From Candidatus Aminicenantes bacterium (lineage in GTDB: Bacteria; Acidobacteriota; Aminicenantia; Aminicenantales; UBA4085): a DNA stretch of 64,000 nt. Below are positions 34,313 through 42,364 of this stretch, piece after piece. Location of the stretch: positions 1-64,000 of the forward strand of contig JAPKZJ010000112.1 of NCBI GenBank assembly GCA_026393855.1, read 5' to 3'. How positions within the stretch are numbered: position 1 is the first letter of the stretch; the number at the start of each line of letters is the position of its first letter. Position numbers and translations under genes: made by a program. A model generated the notes under the pieces. It was not told the origin of the DNA and did not search any database. It saw only the letters and a list, made by a program, of their open reading frames with translations.

Positions 34313-35185
34313 CTATGACTCCGGGAAGGGGTCGACGAGGTCGAGCGCGAGACGCCAGCGGCCGTCCGCGGCCCGCCGCCAGATCCGCAGGAAGGCCGCC
34401 CTGGCCCCGTCCGGGACCCGTTCCATCAGGCCGTAGACAAAGCCGAGATCACCCGACGAGGCCGCGGTAAGCCGAGCGGGCTTTTGTATCCACCGGGCAT
34501 CGTATTTCCGGGCCAAATCCAACGCTTTCTCCAGCCCCACGGCCGGATATTCGCCGGCCCGGTAAACGCGGGCGTCGGAGCCGAGGAAAGGCCCGATGCC
34601 GGCCGGGTATCCCTTTGCCGCCGCCGCCTCGGCCAGCTGGGCTTCCAGGCTCGCGAGCTCCGCCTCTGCTCGGACGGCGGCGTTGGCCGGGATAGGCAGC
34701 GTGTTCACCGGCTGCTCGGGGGGCGCATAGACCGGCGCTTTGGCCGCATGGGCGGCATGGGAGACTCCGGCATCCAGAGCGAACTTGAAGCTCCCGTCGG
34801 CCTGCCTCTTCCACAGAGTGATGAAATGCCCCGATGCCCCCGGCGTTTTCTCCCCACGGGCCTTGAAGCTCTCCCAGGGGCCTGTGGTATAGCCGAGATC
34901 TCCAGCCGCCGAAATCCAGGCAAAGCTGGGATACCAGACCAGAAGCCTCGGCGACGGCTTCACCGCGGAGTAGACGCCGCGGGCGTCGATGGGGCCGGGC
35001 CGGAAGACGACGCTGCCTTCAGCCATGAAGGCCAGGAAGCCGTCATGGATGCCGTGCTCCGCCGTAAAACCAGCGAAGGCCAGCTCGGTGTCGATCAGGG
35101 AGCGCAGGGGGGCGGGCGTTTGGGCCGGCGAGGCCGGGCCGAGAATCACCGTCAGGAGCATCAAAACGAGAATGGTTTTATTCAT
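34313..35185 (-). CDS. Secreted protein with two NTF2-like (DUF4440) domains
   Basis: The 290-residue protein has a signal peptide (MNKTILVLMLLTVILGPASPAQ). Two related halves follow (about 28-140 and 165-285), each with an NTF2-like pattern: a helix with LxSLxxxExAFA, then GDLGYTTGPWESF or GDLGFVYGLMERV, and LWKRQADGSFKFALD or IWRRAADGRWRLALD near the end. These are duplicated DUF4440 domains. The function is unknown. It follows the SDR gene by 25 bases. Confidence 0.8.
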   Translation of the reverse strand: MNKTILVLMLLTVILGPASPAQTPAPLRSLIDTELAFAGFTAEHGIHDGFLAFMAEGSVVFRPGPIDARGVYSAVKPSPRLLVWYPSFAWISAAGDLGYTTGPWESFKARGEKTPGASGHFITLWKRQADGSFKFALDAGVSHAAHAAKAPVYAPPEQPVNTLPIPANAAVRAEAELASLEAQLAEAAAAKGYPAGIGPFLGSDARVYRAGEYPAVGLEKALDLARKYDARWIQKPARLTAASSGDLGFVYGLMERVPDGARAAFLRIWRRAADGRWRLALDLVDPFPES

Positions 35186-35210
35186 AAGCCCGGTTCCTTT
35201 TCGGTTCGGC

Positions 35211-36002
35211 TCAAAGCCGCCGGATGTCCATGCCGCCGCTGACTTCGACGGCCAGACCGGTCGAATAGCCGAAGGCTCCTCCGACCAGGGCGGCGACGGC
35301 GCGGCCGATATCGTCCGGCTCCCCCCAGCGTCCCTGCGGGACGAGGCCTTCCGCGATCAAGCGGTCGTATTTTTCCTTCACCGGAGCCGTCATGTCCGTC
35401 CGTATGATGCCCGGCCGGACTTCGTAGACGCCGACCCCGCTTTCCGCCAGCCGGTCGGCGAAAAGCCGGGCGGCCATGCTTAAGCCCGCCTTGGAGATGC
35501 AGTACCCCGATCGGGCCGTAGAGGAGACGACGGCCGAGATCGAAGTGATGAAGACCACGGCCGGATGGGCTTCGGGCTCGCGGGCGGCCAGGTCGGTCAA
35601 GTGCGGCGCGATGCGCTGGGTCAGGAAAAACGGGCCTCTCAAGTTGATGCCCAGAACCCGATCGTAGGCCGCCGGCGATTCCTCCAGAATGTCGGATCGG
35701 ACTTCCGGCCCGACTCCCGCATTGTTGACCAGGCAGTCGATCCGGCCGAATCGATCCAAAACGGATCGGAGGAGAGCTTCATGGCCCTTGAGATCGGCGA
35801 TATCCGCCTGGATGGGCAGGAATGCCGCTCCGGCGGCTTCAGCGGCGGCGCTCGCTTCGAATAAGCCTGTCATGCGATTATCCGGCTCGTAAACGATATC
35901 GCAGCCCGCGATGTCATACCCCTCCCGGGCCAAGGCCAGGGCGATGCCGCGACCGATGCCGCGCCCGGCGCCCGTGATCAATGCCACTCGTCGCTTGGAC
36001 AT
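35211..36002 (-). CDS. Short-chain dehydrogenase/reductase (FabG-like)
   Basis: The 263-residue protein has the NAD(P) motif TGAGRGIGRGIA, the NNAG motif, the catalytic Ser in ITSIS and the Y-x3-K pair (YCISK). It ends in a classical SDR C-terminus (SGGMDIRRL). It is a classical SDR that oxidises an alcohol or reduces a ketone; the substrate cannot be told. The gene follows the FAD-binding protein by ten bases, so they may act on the same compound. Confidence 0.93.
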   Translation of the reverse strand: MSKRRVALITGAGRGIGRGIALALAREGYDIAGCDIVYEPDNRMTGLFEASAAAEAAGAAFLPIQADIADLKGHEALLRSVLDRFGRIDCLVNNAGVGPEVRSDILEESPAAYDRVLGINLRGPFFLTQRIAPHLTDLAAREPEAHPAVVFITSISAVVSSTARSGYCISKAGLSMAARLFADRLAESGVGVYEVRPGIIRTDMTAPVKEKYDRLIAEGLVPQGRWGEPDDIGRAVAALVGGAFGYSTGLAVEVSGGMDIRRL

Positions 36003-36012
36003 GGCGATTCTC

Positions 36013-38028
36013 CTAGCGGATGATGCGGCCTTCCCGGAAGTCCGCCCAAACGGTCTCGAACCAGGGATCGGATTCGGGCAGAGGGCGGGGAGCGACCCAG
36101 CGGCGGATGACCCGCCCGTCCGGGGCGAGTTCTATCTCGAGGATCTCGGCCGGCGCCCCGTTCGCGTCTTGGGCCGGGGCGAAGCGCCACTCCTCCCCGA
36201 GCGACGGAGCGGGCTTTTCGCCGGCCGGATCAAGGACGAGGAAAGAGCCGCGGCTGCGGCCTCCCCGGGCCAAATATTCCCGAGCGGCCTCGAGATAAAG
36301 CCAATGGGTCAGACAGAGGTCGAGGGTGCGGAAGGCCCGCGGCAGATCCGAAAGCGTTCCGGCGCCGATCGTCCGGCGCAGCTTTTGATATTGGCGGCGG
36401 GCGGCGTCCGCCTCGCGGCCGATCGTTTGCGGGTCGCGGATATGCGCGCCAGCGGACGACATACGGCGGCCCAGCTCGGCGCGGGCGGACCGTTCGGCCC
36501 GGGCCCCGCCGTCTCCGGCCGATTGCATGGCCCGCATTGTCTCTAGCTTGGCCTTGATGCCGCTTCCCGCGACGGCCAGAAACGCGGCGGGGGAGAGGGG
36601 CGAGCCGGTTCGGCAGGCGGCGATGAATTGGGCCGCCCGGAAGCTCCCGACCTGGCCGGCGTTCAAGGCCGATCCGCCGGGCCGGTAAACGCCGTGCGAG
36701 CCGTTGGCCTCGCCCACCGGGAAGAGGCCGCGGACGTTCGACTGCCACCAATGATCCCCCATCAGCCCGCCGTTGTTGTGCTGGGCGCAGACGGCGATCT
36801 CCAGCCGTTCCCGTTCGAGGTCGATGCCGCGGCTCCGATAGATCTCGACGGCGGGGGGATTCATTCGGGCCAGCCTCTCAAACGGCGTCGCCAGGAGGGC
36901 CTGCGACCGCTCGAGGTAAGCTCGGGCTTCGGGACTTAAAAGGTCGAAGCGGAAATCGTCCTGCCGCCCCGCGCCCGACGGATTGCGGGTGTAGTCCAGG
37001 AAGACCCGGCGGCCGAGCGAGTGAATTTCCCGATGAACCAGCAGGTCGATGAGCGACGAACCGTATCCGGCGACTTTACGAGGATCGAACGGCCATTGGT
37101 AGCCCTTAAGGAAGACGGCCGTGGCCAAGCGGCCCAGGTCGGGGAAATGGCCGGTCAGGAATTCCCGCTCGTCTTGGCCTCGGCGGTCGGTCGAGATATA
37201 GCGAGGGATGACCTGTTGATAAGTTCCCGAAAGATTCCAGCGGAACTTGATCGAGGCCAAGCCGTACTGCCACTCGGTCAGGTTGTGGCCAATGGCGCCC
37301 GCTTCGAAGGCCAGGCCGTGCGAACCGGTTTGGCTTTCCGGATAAACCGAATCCCGGTAGATTCCGGCCGGCCCCCCGGTTCCCAGTATGATATTGACGG
37401 TGGAGAAAGCGACGAGGCCGTTTCCGCCGCGCTTCAGGCGGCGCTCGTCCAAGGCCAAAGCGCCGACGATTTCGGGGGGATGCCCTTCCTCCGGCGGCAG
37501 AGTCAGCAGGCCGATGATCGGATGGCCGTCAAAGACGCGAATGCGCCGCCGCCGGAGCTCCCGGCGGAGCGCTTCGGCCATGAGCCTCGAGGTCAGCGGC
37601 CCGGCCGACGTCGCTCGCCGGCGCGGGTCGTGATCGGTCTTGTAGCCCGGGAAGGCGCCGTTCGCATCCTGGGGGAAGGGAACGCCGAGCCGCACGAGAT
37701 TGAGGAAGGCCCGGGCTGATCCGGCCGCCTCGGCCAGGGCGATATCGCCGTGCATGCAGCCGCCGGCGAAAAGATCCCGGGCCATGTCCGGGATGGAATC
37801 GGCGTTGGGGCCGGCCAGCGACAGCTTGTAGTAGGTCTGTTTGTCCGAGCCGGCGTTGAACGAGGTCCCCGCGCCCATGGCTTCCGTGGCCAGGGCCAGA
37901 TCGCGCGCGCCCAGCTCGTGCAGGCTGACGGCGGCGTTGAGGGCGGCCGTACCGCTGCCGACGACGAGGGTGTTTAGGGAAAGGAGCGGGATGCGCCGGC
38001 CATCGATGATGATTTCGGTTGTTCGCAC
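36013..38028 (-). CDS. FAD-binding oxidoreductase, fumarate reductase flavoprotein-like
   Basis: The protein has about 671 residues. It starts with an FAD-binding Rossmann motif VVGSGTAALNAAVSLHELGA and continues with FNAGSDKQTYYKL, GGCMHGD and a late FPVGEANGSHGVYRPGGSALNAG segment. It belongs to the fumarate reductase/L-aspartate oxidase flavoprotein superfamily, but I cannot assign its substrate. The start is a GTG at 38028 with GGAGG four bases upstream; the open frame extends 17 codons further. Neighbours are a PPi-PFK upstream and an SDR downstream. Confidence 0.82.
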   Translation of the reverse strand: MRTTEIIIDGRRIPLLSLNTLVVGSGTAALNAAVSLHELGARDLALATEAMGAGTSFNAGSDKQTYYKLSLAGPNADSIPDMARDLFAGGCMHGDIALAEAAGSARAFLNLVRLGVPFPQDANGAFPGYKTDHDPRRRATSAGPLTSRLMAEALRRELRRRRIRVFDGHPIIGLLTLPPEEGHPPEIVGALALDERRLKRGGNGLVAFSTVNIILGTGGPAGIYRDSVYPESQTGSHGLAFEAGAIGHNLTEWQYGLASIKFRWNLSGTYQQVIPRYISTDRRGQDEREFLTGHFPDLGRLATAVFLKGYQWPFDPRKVAGYGSSLIDLLVHREIHSLGRRVFLDYTRNPSGAGRQDDFRFDLLSPEARAYLERSQALLATPFERLARMNPPAVEIYRSRGIDLERERLEIAVCAQHNNGGLMGDHWWQSNVRGLFPVGEANGSHGVYRPGGSALNAGQVGSFRAAQFIAACRTGSPLSPAAFLAVAGSGIKAKLETMRAMQSAGDGGARAERSARAELGRRMSSAGAHIRDPQTIGREADAARRQYQKLRRTIGAGTLSDLPRAFRTLDLCLTHWLYLEAAREYLARGGRSRGSFLVLDPAGEKPAPSLGEEWRFAPAQDANGAPAEILEIELAPDGRVIRRWVAPRPLPESDPWFETVWADFREGRIIR

Positions 38029-38091
38029 CAAGCCTCCGCGGTCCCGAACCATTCTACGGCGAACCGGGCCCCGCGGCAACCGCGGCGGGGT

Positions 38092-39294
38092 TCAGTCGTT
38101 GGTGACGATGAAGAAGGGCTTCTGCAGGAAGCTCTTGTAGAGCGGCCGCAGGCGCTCCCGATCGTAATACTTTTCGATGTCGACGACCTTCTTCTGGCTG
38201 GTCACGATCTCGACCGGGACATGGTCGTATTCGCCGTTGCGGAGGCAGACCATGCGGCCCGACTTGCCTTCGAGCAGGAGGTCCAGGGCGATGTTGCCGA
38301 AGGCCATCGGGACGAGCGAATCGACGGCGTCGGGGTCGCCGCAGCGGACCAGGTAGCTCAGGCGTTGGGCGATGACATTGATGCGGCGGCCGGCGTTGAA
38401 TTTGGGCGAGAGCTCCCGCAGGCCGTTGGCCACGATCTCGCCGATCCCGCCCAGCTTCTTATGGCCGAACATGTCCCGCTCCTCGCTGGCGAAGACCATG
38501 TCGCTGCCTTGGCAGCGGGCGCCCTCCGAGACCAGGACGACCGAGTAAAGGCTGGGATTGGTTTTGCGGTCGGCCGTCATGAGCTCGCAGAGCCGCTCGA
38601 TGTCGAAGACGTGCTCGGGGATGACGCAGCGATTGGCCGCCCCGGCCATGGTCGGCAGCAGGGCCGTGAACCCGGCGTAACGGCCGAAAACCTCGATGAC
38701 CAGAAAGCGCTCGTGCGATCCGGCCGAAGTCCTCAAGGCGTGGGTCAAGGCGATCGTCCGGGACAAACAAGTGCTGAACCCGATGCAGTAATCGGTGCCG
38801 GGGACGTCGTTGTCCATGGTCTTGGGAATGGCGATGACCTTGACGCCTTTCTTGTGCAGGTGCATGCCGTAGCTCAGGGTGTCGTCGCCACCGATCGGGA
38901 TCAGGGTGTGGATGCCCAGGCTATCGAGGTTTTTCAGGACTTCGTCCGTCAGGTCGTTGGTCGGCGCGTGATATCGATCCCGCAAATGCTCGGGGACGTT
39001 GACGTTGGGGACGTGGCTGGGCCGGGTCCTAGAGGTGTGGAGGAACGTGCCGCCGGTGCGGCCGATCCGGTTGACGGTCTCATCGGTCAGGACCTGGAAA
39101 TGCTCGGAATTGTCGCAGCCGTCGTCCCGATTCATATCGATCAGGCCGGCCCAGCCGCGGCGGATGCCGATGACTTCGTAGCCCTCGTGGATGGCCCGCA
39201 TGGTGACGGCCCGGATGGCCGGGTTGAGGCCGGGGACGTCTCCGCCTCCGGTCAGAATGCCGATCCGCCCGCGCTTGGCGTTTCCGTTGGCCAT
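38092..39294 (-). CDS. 6-phosphofructokinase, probably PPi-dependent
   Basis: The 400-residue protein is a PfkA-family enzyme with GILTGGGDVPGLN at the N-terminus. It has GGDDT (135-139) and PKTMDND (157-163). ATP-PFKs have Gly at the second Asp and at the Lys, while pyrophosphate-dependent enzymes have D and K, as here. So it probably uses PPi and runs the fructose-6-P/fructose-1,6-bisP step reversibly. AAGGAG lies six bases before the ATG. A -10 element about 100 bases upstream gives it its own promoter. Confidence 0.93.
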   Translation of the reverse strand: MANGNAKRGRIGILTGGGDVPGLNPAIRAVTMRAIHEGYEVIGIRRGWAGLIDMNRDDGCDNSEHFQVLTDETVNRIGRTGGTFLHTSRTRPSHVPNVNVPEHLRDRYHAPTNDLTDEVLKNLDSLGIHTLIPIGGDDTLSYGMHLHKKGVKVIAIPKTMDNDVPGTDYCIGFSTCLSRTIALTHALRTSAGSHERFLVIEVFGRYAGFTALLPTMAGAANRCVIPEHVFDIERLCELMTADRKTNPSLYSVVLVSEGARCQGSDMVFASEERDMFGHKKLGGIGEIVANGLRELSPKFNAGRRINVIAQRLSYLVRCGDPDAVDSLVPMAFGNIALDLLLEGKSGRMVCLRNGEYDHVPVEIVTSQKKVVDIEKYYDRERLRPLYKSFLQKPFFIVTND

Positions 39295-39395
39295 GTTGAA
39301 CTCCTTGGCCTCCGGCGGACATGCCCGTTCGCTCTCGCGGTTCGAGATGAATGCGGCCGGATTTCACGGCCGGAGATGCCGTAAATGTCGCGGGT

Positions 39396-39401
39396 ATTAT
39401 A
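39396..39401 (-). promoter_or_regulatory. -10 element for the phosphofructokinase gene
   Basis: A perfect TATAAT on the minus strand lies about 102 bases before the PFK start, within a 170-base gap. The -35 is poor. A small hairpin (CGGCCG-n7-CGGCCG, about 39354-39372) falls in the leader. Confidence 0.45.
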
Positions 39402-39464
39402 GGGGCAAAGCCTTCGATTTGTAAACCATTTCGGTCGCCCGCGGCGCATGCCGCCTGGGTTTGT

Positions 39465-40793
39465 CTATCGATCCAGGCGATAGATGGCTGCGTCGCGCAC
39501 GACGCAGCCCGTCGGGCGGCCGGCCCGCAGAAGGGTCGAGCAGGACGAGCAGGCGGTGCAAACCCGTTTGGAATCCAGCGGCCGCCCTGCGAGCAAGTCT
39601 CCCGGCGCGTCGGGGTAGGCGAAGGCCAGGCGTCCCAGCCCGATCGCCGAGGCGGCCCCGCCGGCGACGACGGCGGCAGCAACGAAAGGGAAAAAAGCGC
39701 GCAGCCAGGAGTAACCCGTCCCGACTATGGCAAGGCCGGGGACGGATCTCTGAATGACAGCGGCCAGCTCGATCAGCCGGGCGATCCCTTCCAAGGGGTG
39801 TTCGTCCGGGACAGCCCCGCCTTCGGCCGGGCGATCGAACGGCCGTCCATAGTGCGCCCGCCAGGCCGGGACGCCGGCGGTGACGTTAATGAGGGAGACG
39901 CCGGCGGCCTGCAGGCGGGTTGCGATTTCCATCGGTTCCGCCGGATCGAAGCCGGCCGCCGAACCGGCGGCGACGCCGAAGCCGCCCGGGACGGCATCGA
40001 AAACGCCTAACCTGGAAGCCAGGAGAAGCCCGGGGTGGAGACTATGCGCGGCGGCGGCGGTCTCGAGGAGAAGCCTGGCACGATTGTCGAGAGGGCCGCC
40101 GTAGCGGCTGGCGGTCCTGTCGCGGGCCGCCAGGAGCTCGCCGACGAGATAGCCGTGGCAGGCCTTGATGTCCACGCCGTCGAATCCGGCTCGCTCCGCC
40201 AATCCGGCGGCGGCGATAAAGGAGTCCCGTAACCGGTCCAAAGCCGCATCGGAGATCACCGGCGCCTCCGGGGGGATGGCGCGCAGCTCGTCGAGCCCGG
40301 CGTCGTGCCGGGCGATGATCGGTGCCGGGATGCCCTCCGGCTTGGAAAACCGGCCCGAATGGGTCAATTGCAGGATCAGGACGGGCTCCGGGCGGCCGGC
40401 TCGGCGGGCCGCCCGGCGAGCCGCCTCCGTCATCCGCTGGAACCCCTGGAGCGTCGCCGGCGTCAATTGGAGCTGGCGAGGATTCGATCGTCCGTCCGGC
40501 GTCACGGCCGCCGCTTCGAACCAGAGCAGGCCGAAGCCGCCCACGGCGAGCCGCTCGTAGCGGCGGGAAGTCAGCGGTCCCGGCCCTCCGTCGGGCTCCG
40601 CGTCCGCTCCTTCCATCGGGTGCGAGATCAGGCGGTGGGGGAGACGCTTCTCTCCGAGGGCCAAGGGTTCGAAGAGGGAAGCGAGAGAATCCGACCAGGG
40701 GATGGCCGCCCCTAGTTCGATGGCCTTCTTCCTAAGCGAGGCCGCATCCTGGAATTGGAATCGGCGATGACGGGACCCGGAATCGGGGCTCAC
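39465..40793 (-). CDS. Old Yellow Enzyme-type NADH:flavin oxidoreductase
   Basis: The protein has about 442 residues. It is an OYE-type TIM barrel with the LTHSGR segment, KACHGYL for the active-site His pair region, and DNRARLLLE. The C-terminus holds cysteines CTACSSC and a later GC, at a place where the 4Fe-4S cluster lies in longer dienoyl-CoA-reductase relatives. The start is a GTG at 40793 that overlaps the stop of the upstream TIM-barrel gene as GTGA. An open frame continues 23 codons upstream. The substrate is unknown. Confidence 0.85.
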   Translation of the reverse strand: MSPDSGSRHRRFQFQDAASLRKKAIELGAAIPWSDSLASLFEPLALGEKRLPHRLISHPMEGADAEPDGGPGPLTSRRYERLAVGGFGLLWFEAAAVTPDGRSNPRQLQLTPATLQGFQRMTEAARRAARRAGRPEPVLILQLTHSGRFSKPEGIPAPIIARHDAGLDELRAIPPEAPVISDAALDRLRDSFIAAAGLAERAGFDGVDIKACHGYLVGELLAARDRTASRYGGPLDNRARLLLETAAAAHSLHPGLLLASRLGVFDAVPGGFGVAAGSAAGFDPAEPMEIATRLQAAGVSLINVTAGVPAWRAHYGRPFDRPAEGGAVPDEHPLEGIARLIELAAVIQRSVPGLAIVGTGYSWLRAFFPFVAAAVVAGGAASAIGLGRLAFAYPDAPGDLLAGRPLDSKRVCTACSSCSTLLRAGRPTGCVVRDAAIYRLDR

Positions 40794-41806
40794 GCGCCCT
40801 CCGCCAGCCTGCGGGCGGCCGCGAGGCCGCGGGTCATTCGCGCTTCGCAGGCGCGGGGCCAATCGGCGCGGTCGAGGACGGCCAATCCTTCCGTCTCCAT
40901 TCTCTCCCGCGTCAGGCGCGACAGACGGCGCAGGGACGCCTCCTCGTCGACGGAAAGGTCAGGGAGCTTGGCCCGAAAAGCCGGGTCGGCCAAGGGGATC
41001 AGAAAATCCCCGCCGTGATCCTCGACGGATAAGGGAATGTCCCGTTCGAGTTCGTTCAGGCCGGCGATGATGGAGGCAAAATCGACGATCCCGTCTCCAA
41101 CCGCCGCCGTGAATGTCCGGAAGCCCTCGGCGGTCTCCAGAATCCCGCCGTCCTTGAGATGGGTCATCACGATCCAGGGCCGAGCGCGGAGGGCGGCGGC
41201 GACGGGATCCTCAAGCAGGGTCAGGACGTTCATGGTGTCCAGACAAATGCCCAGCCAGCCGCCCGGCTCGGCGCCGCACATCTCGAAGTGCCGCAGAATC
41301 TCGAAGGTCGTAAATTCGAAATGGGTCTCCAAGGCCAACGTCACTCCGAAGCCGCGCAGCATCGGGGCTTGATCGCGCAAGGCGGCGGTCATGGCCTGGA
41401 GGTAATCCGCGACCGGCGGGTCGTCGGCGGCCCAACGCATCAGGCCCCCGGAGCAGGACCGGATCGCCGTCAAGCCCAGCGCGGCGGCTTGACCGGCGGC
41501 CTTCCGATTGACGGCGGCGATATCGATCGGCCGGCGGGACTTGGGATCGAAGGGGATATGCTGGCCGCCGCCCCATTCGAGATAGAGGCCTAGGCCGCGG
41601 GCGGTCTGGCCGAGGTCTTTCAGGAAGCCGGGATCATCCGCTTCCGGCGGCGGCTCGGAAAACTGGATCCCGTCGGCGCCCCGGGCGGCCGCCCACTCGA
41701 GCAGGCGAAGGGGAGGTAGGCCGAGCGGCTTGAGGCCGTAGCCGTCCAGGCCGACCTTCAGAATCCTGCCGGGCCGCCCGTCTCCGGAATCTTGCCTCGA
41801 ATCCAT
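40790..41806 (-). CDS. Xylose isomerase-like TIM-barrel sugar epimerase/isomerase
   Basis: The 338-residue protein belongs to the AP endonuclease 2/xylose isomerase-like superfamily. Likely metal ligands are the Glu in LALETHFEF, Asp in ICLDTMN, His in MTHLKDG and Glu in SVEDHGG. These enzymes epimerise or isomerise ketoses, inosose or hydroxypyruvate-type compounds. It is linked to the OYE gene by a GTGA overlap, and it follows the zinc-ribbon membrane gene by ten bases. Confidence 0.87.
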   Translation of the reverse strand: MDSRQDSGDGRPGRILKVGLDGYGLKPLGLPPLRLLEWAAARGADGIQFSEPPPEADDPGFLKDLGQTARGLGLYLEWGGGQHIPFDPKSRRPIDIAAVNRKAAGQAAALGLTAIRSCSGGLMRWAADDPPVADYLQAMTAALRDQAPMLRGFGVTLALETHFEFTTFEILRHFEMCGAEPGGWLGICLDTMNVLTLLEDPVAAALRARPWIVMTHLKDGGILETAEGFRTFTAAVGDGIVDFASIIAGLNELERDIPLSVEDHGGDFLIPLADPAFRAKLPDLSVDEEASLRRLSRLTRERMETEGLAVLDRADWPRACEARMTRGLAAARRLAEGA

Positions 41807-41816
41807 CAGGAGTCGA

Positions 41817-42179
41817 TCACTCCTCTTCCTTGTAATCCCGGCCGCAGGCCTCGCACTTGACGGCGATCTCGGAGTTGAGAAATTGGCAGGACGGGCAGAC
41901 CCATTTTCCCCCGGCTTTGGCTTTCGAGCGGCCCAGGCCGAAGCGAACGATCAGGTACAGGAGACAGACATACCCGATGCTTATCGCAAAACGCACAACG
42001 TTCAAGTTCCCGGCTTCTCCCGGAGGCGCCGGGAAAAGAGCCAGCTTGATCATCAGAAATTTCAGGCCGAAATAGCCCCCCAGGGCGAGCGGACCCCAGA
42101 GCAGGGGTTGGCCGCCCCGCTGGCGCGAAACGGTGACGATCGCTCCGATCGCGATGATGAGAAAAACGAATTCGATCAT
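41817..42179 (-). CDS. Small membrane protein with C-terminal zinc ribbon
   Basis: The 120-residue protein has about three membrane segments (IEFVFLIIAIGAIVTVS, a second in LALGGYFGLKFLMIKL, and a third in YVCLLYLIVRFGLG). A zinc ribbon follows with CPSC and CEAC. A run of GGAGGAGG lies a few bases before the ATG at 42179. It heads a minus-strand run of genes. I do not recognise the family. Confidence 0.72.
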   Translation of the reverse strand: MIEFVFLIIAIGAIVTVSRQRGGQPLLWGPLALGGYFGLKFLMIKLALFPAPPGEAGNLNVVRFAISIGYVCLLYLIVRFGLGRSKAKAGGKWVCPSCQFLNSEIAVKCEACGRDYKEEE

Positions 42180-42259
42180 TTCCGCCTCCTCCCCGCTTTT
42201 CCTTATAGTGCGCCGCCGGACGGTTGTCAAACGAGCCGGTCTCTTTTTTAGTCGGCCAT

Positions 42260-42289
42260 TTGACATCCTCTTCTCACCCCTGATATATT
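42260..42289 (+). promoter_or_regulatory. Promoter of the second S9 peptidase gene
   Basis: Perfect TTGACA (42260-42265) and TATATT (42284-42289) are 18 bases apart. The predicted leader of about 70 bases ends in GGAGG before the ATG at 42365. Confidence 0.7.
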
Positions 42290-42364
42290 CGCGGCATTCA
42301 TGAACGCGCGCCTGTTCGCCCCTGTTCCGGCGCGATCTTCCACATCCTCGATGGAGGTTCCCTT

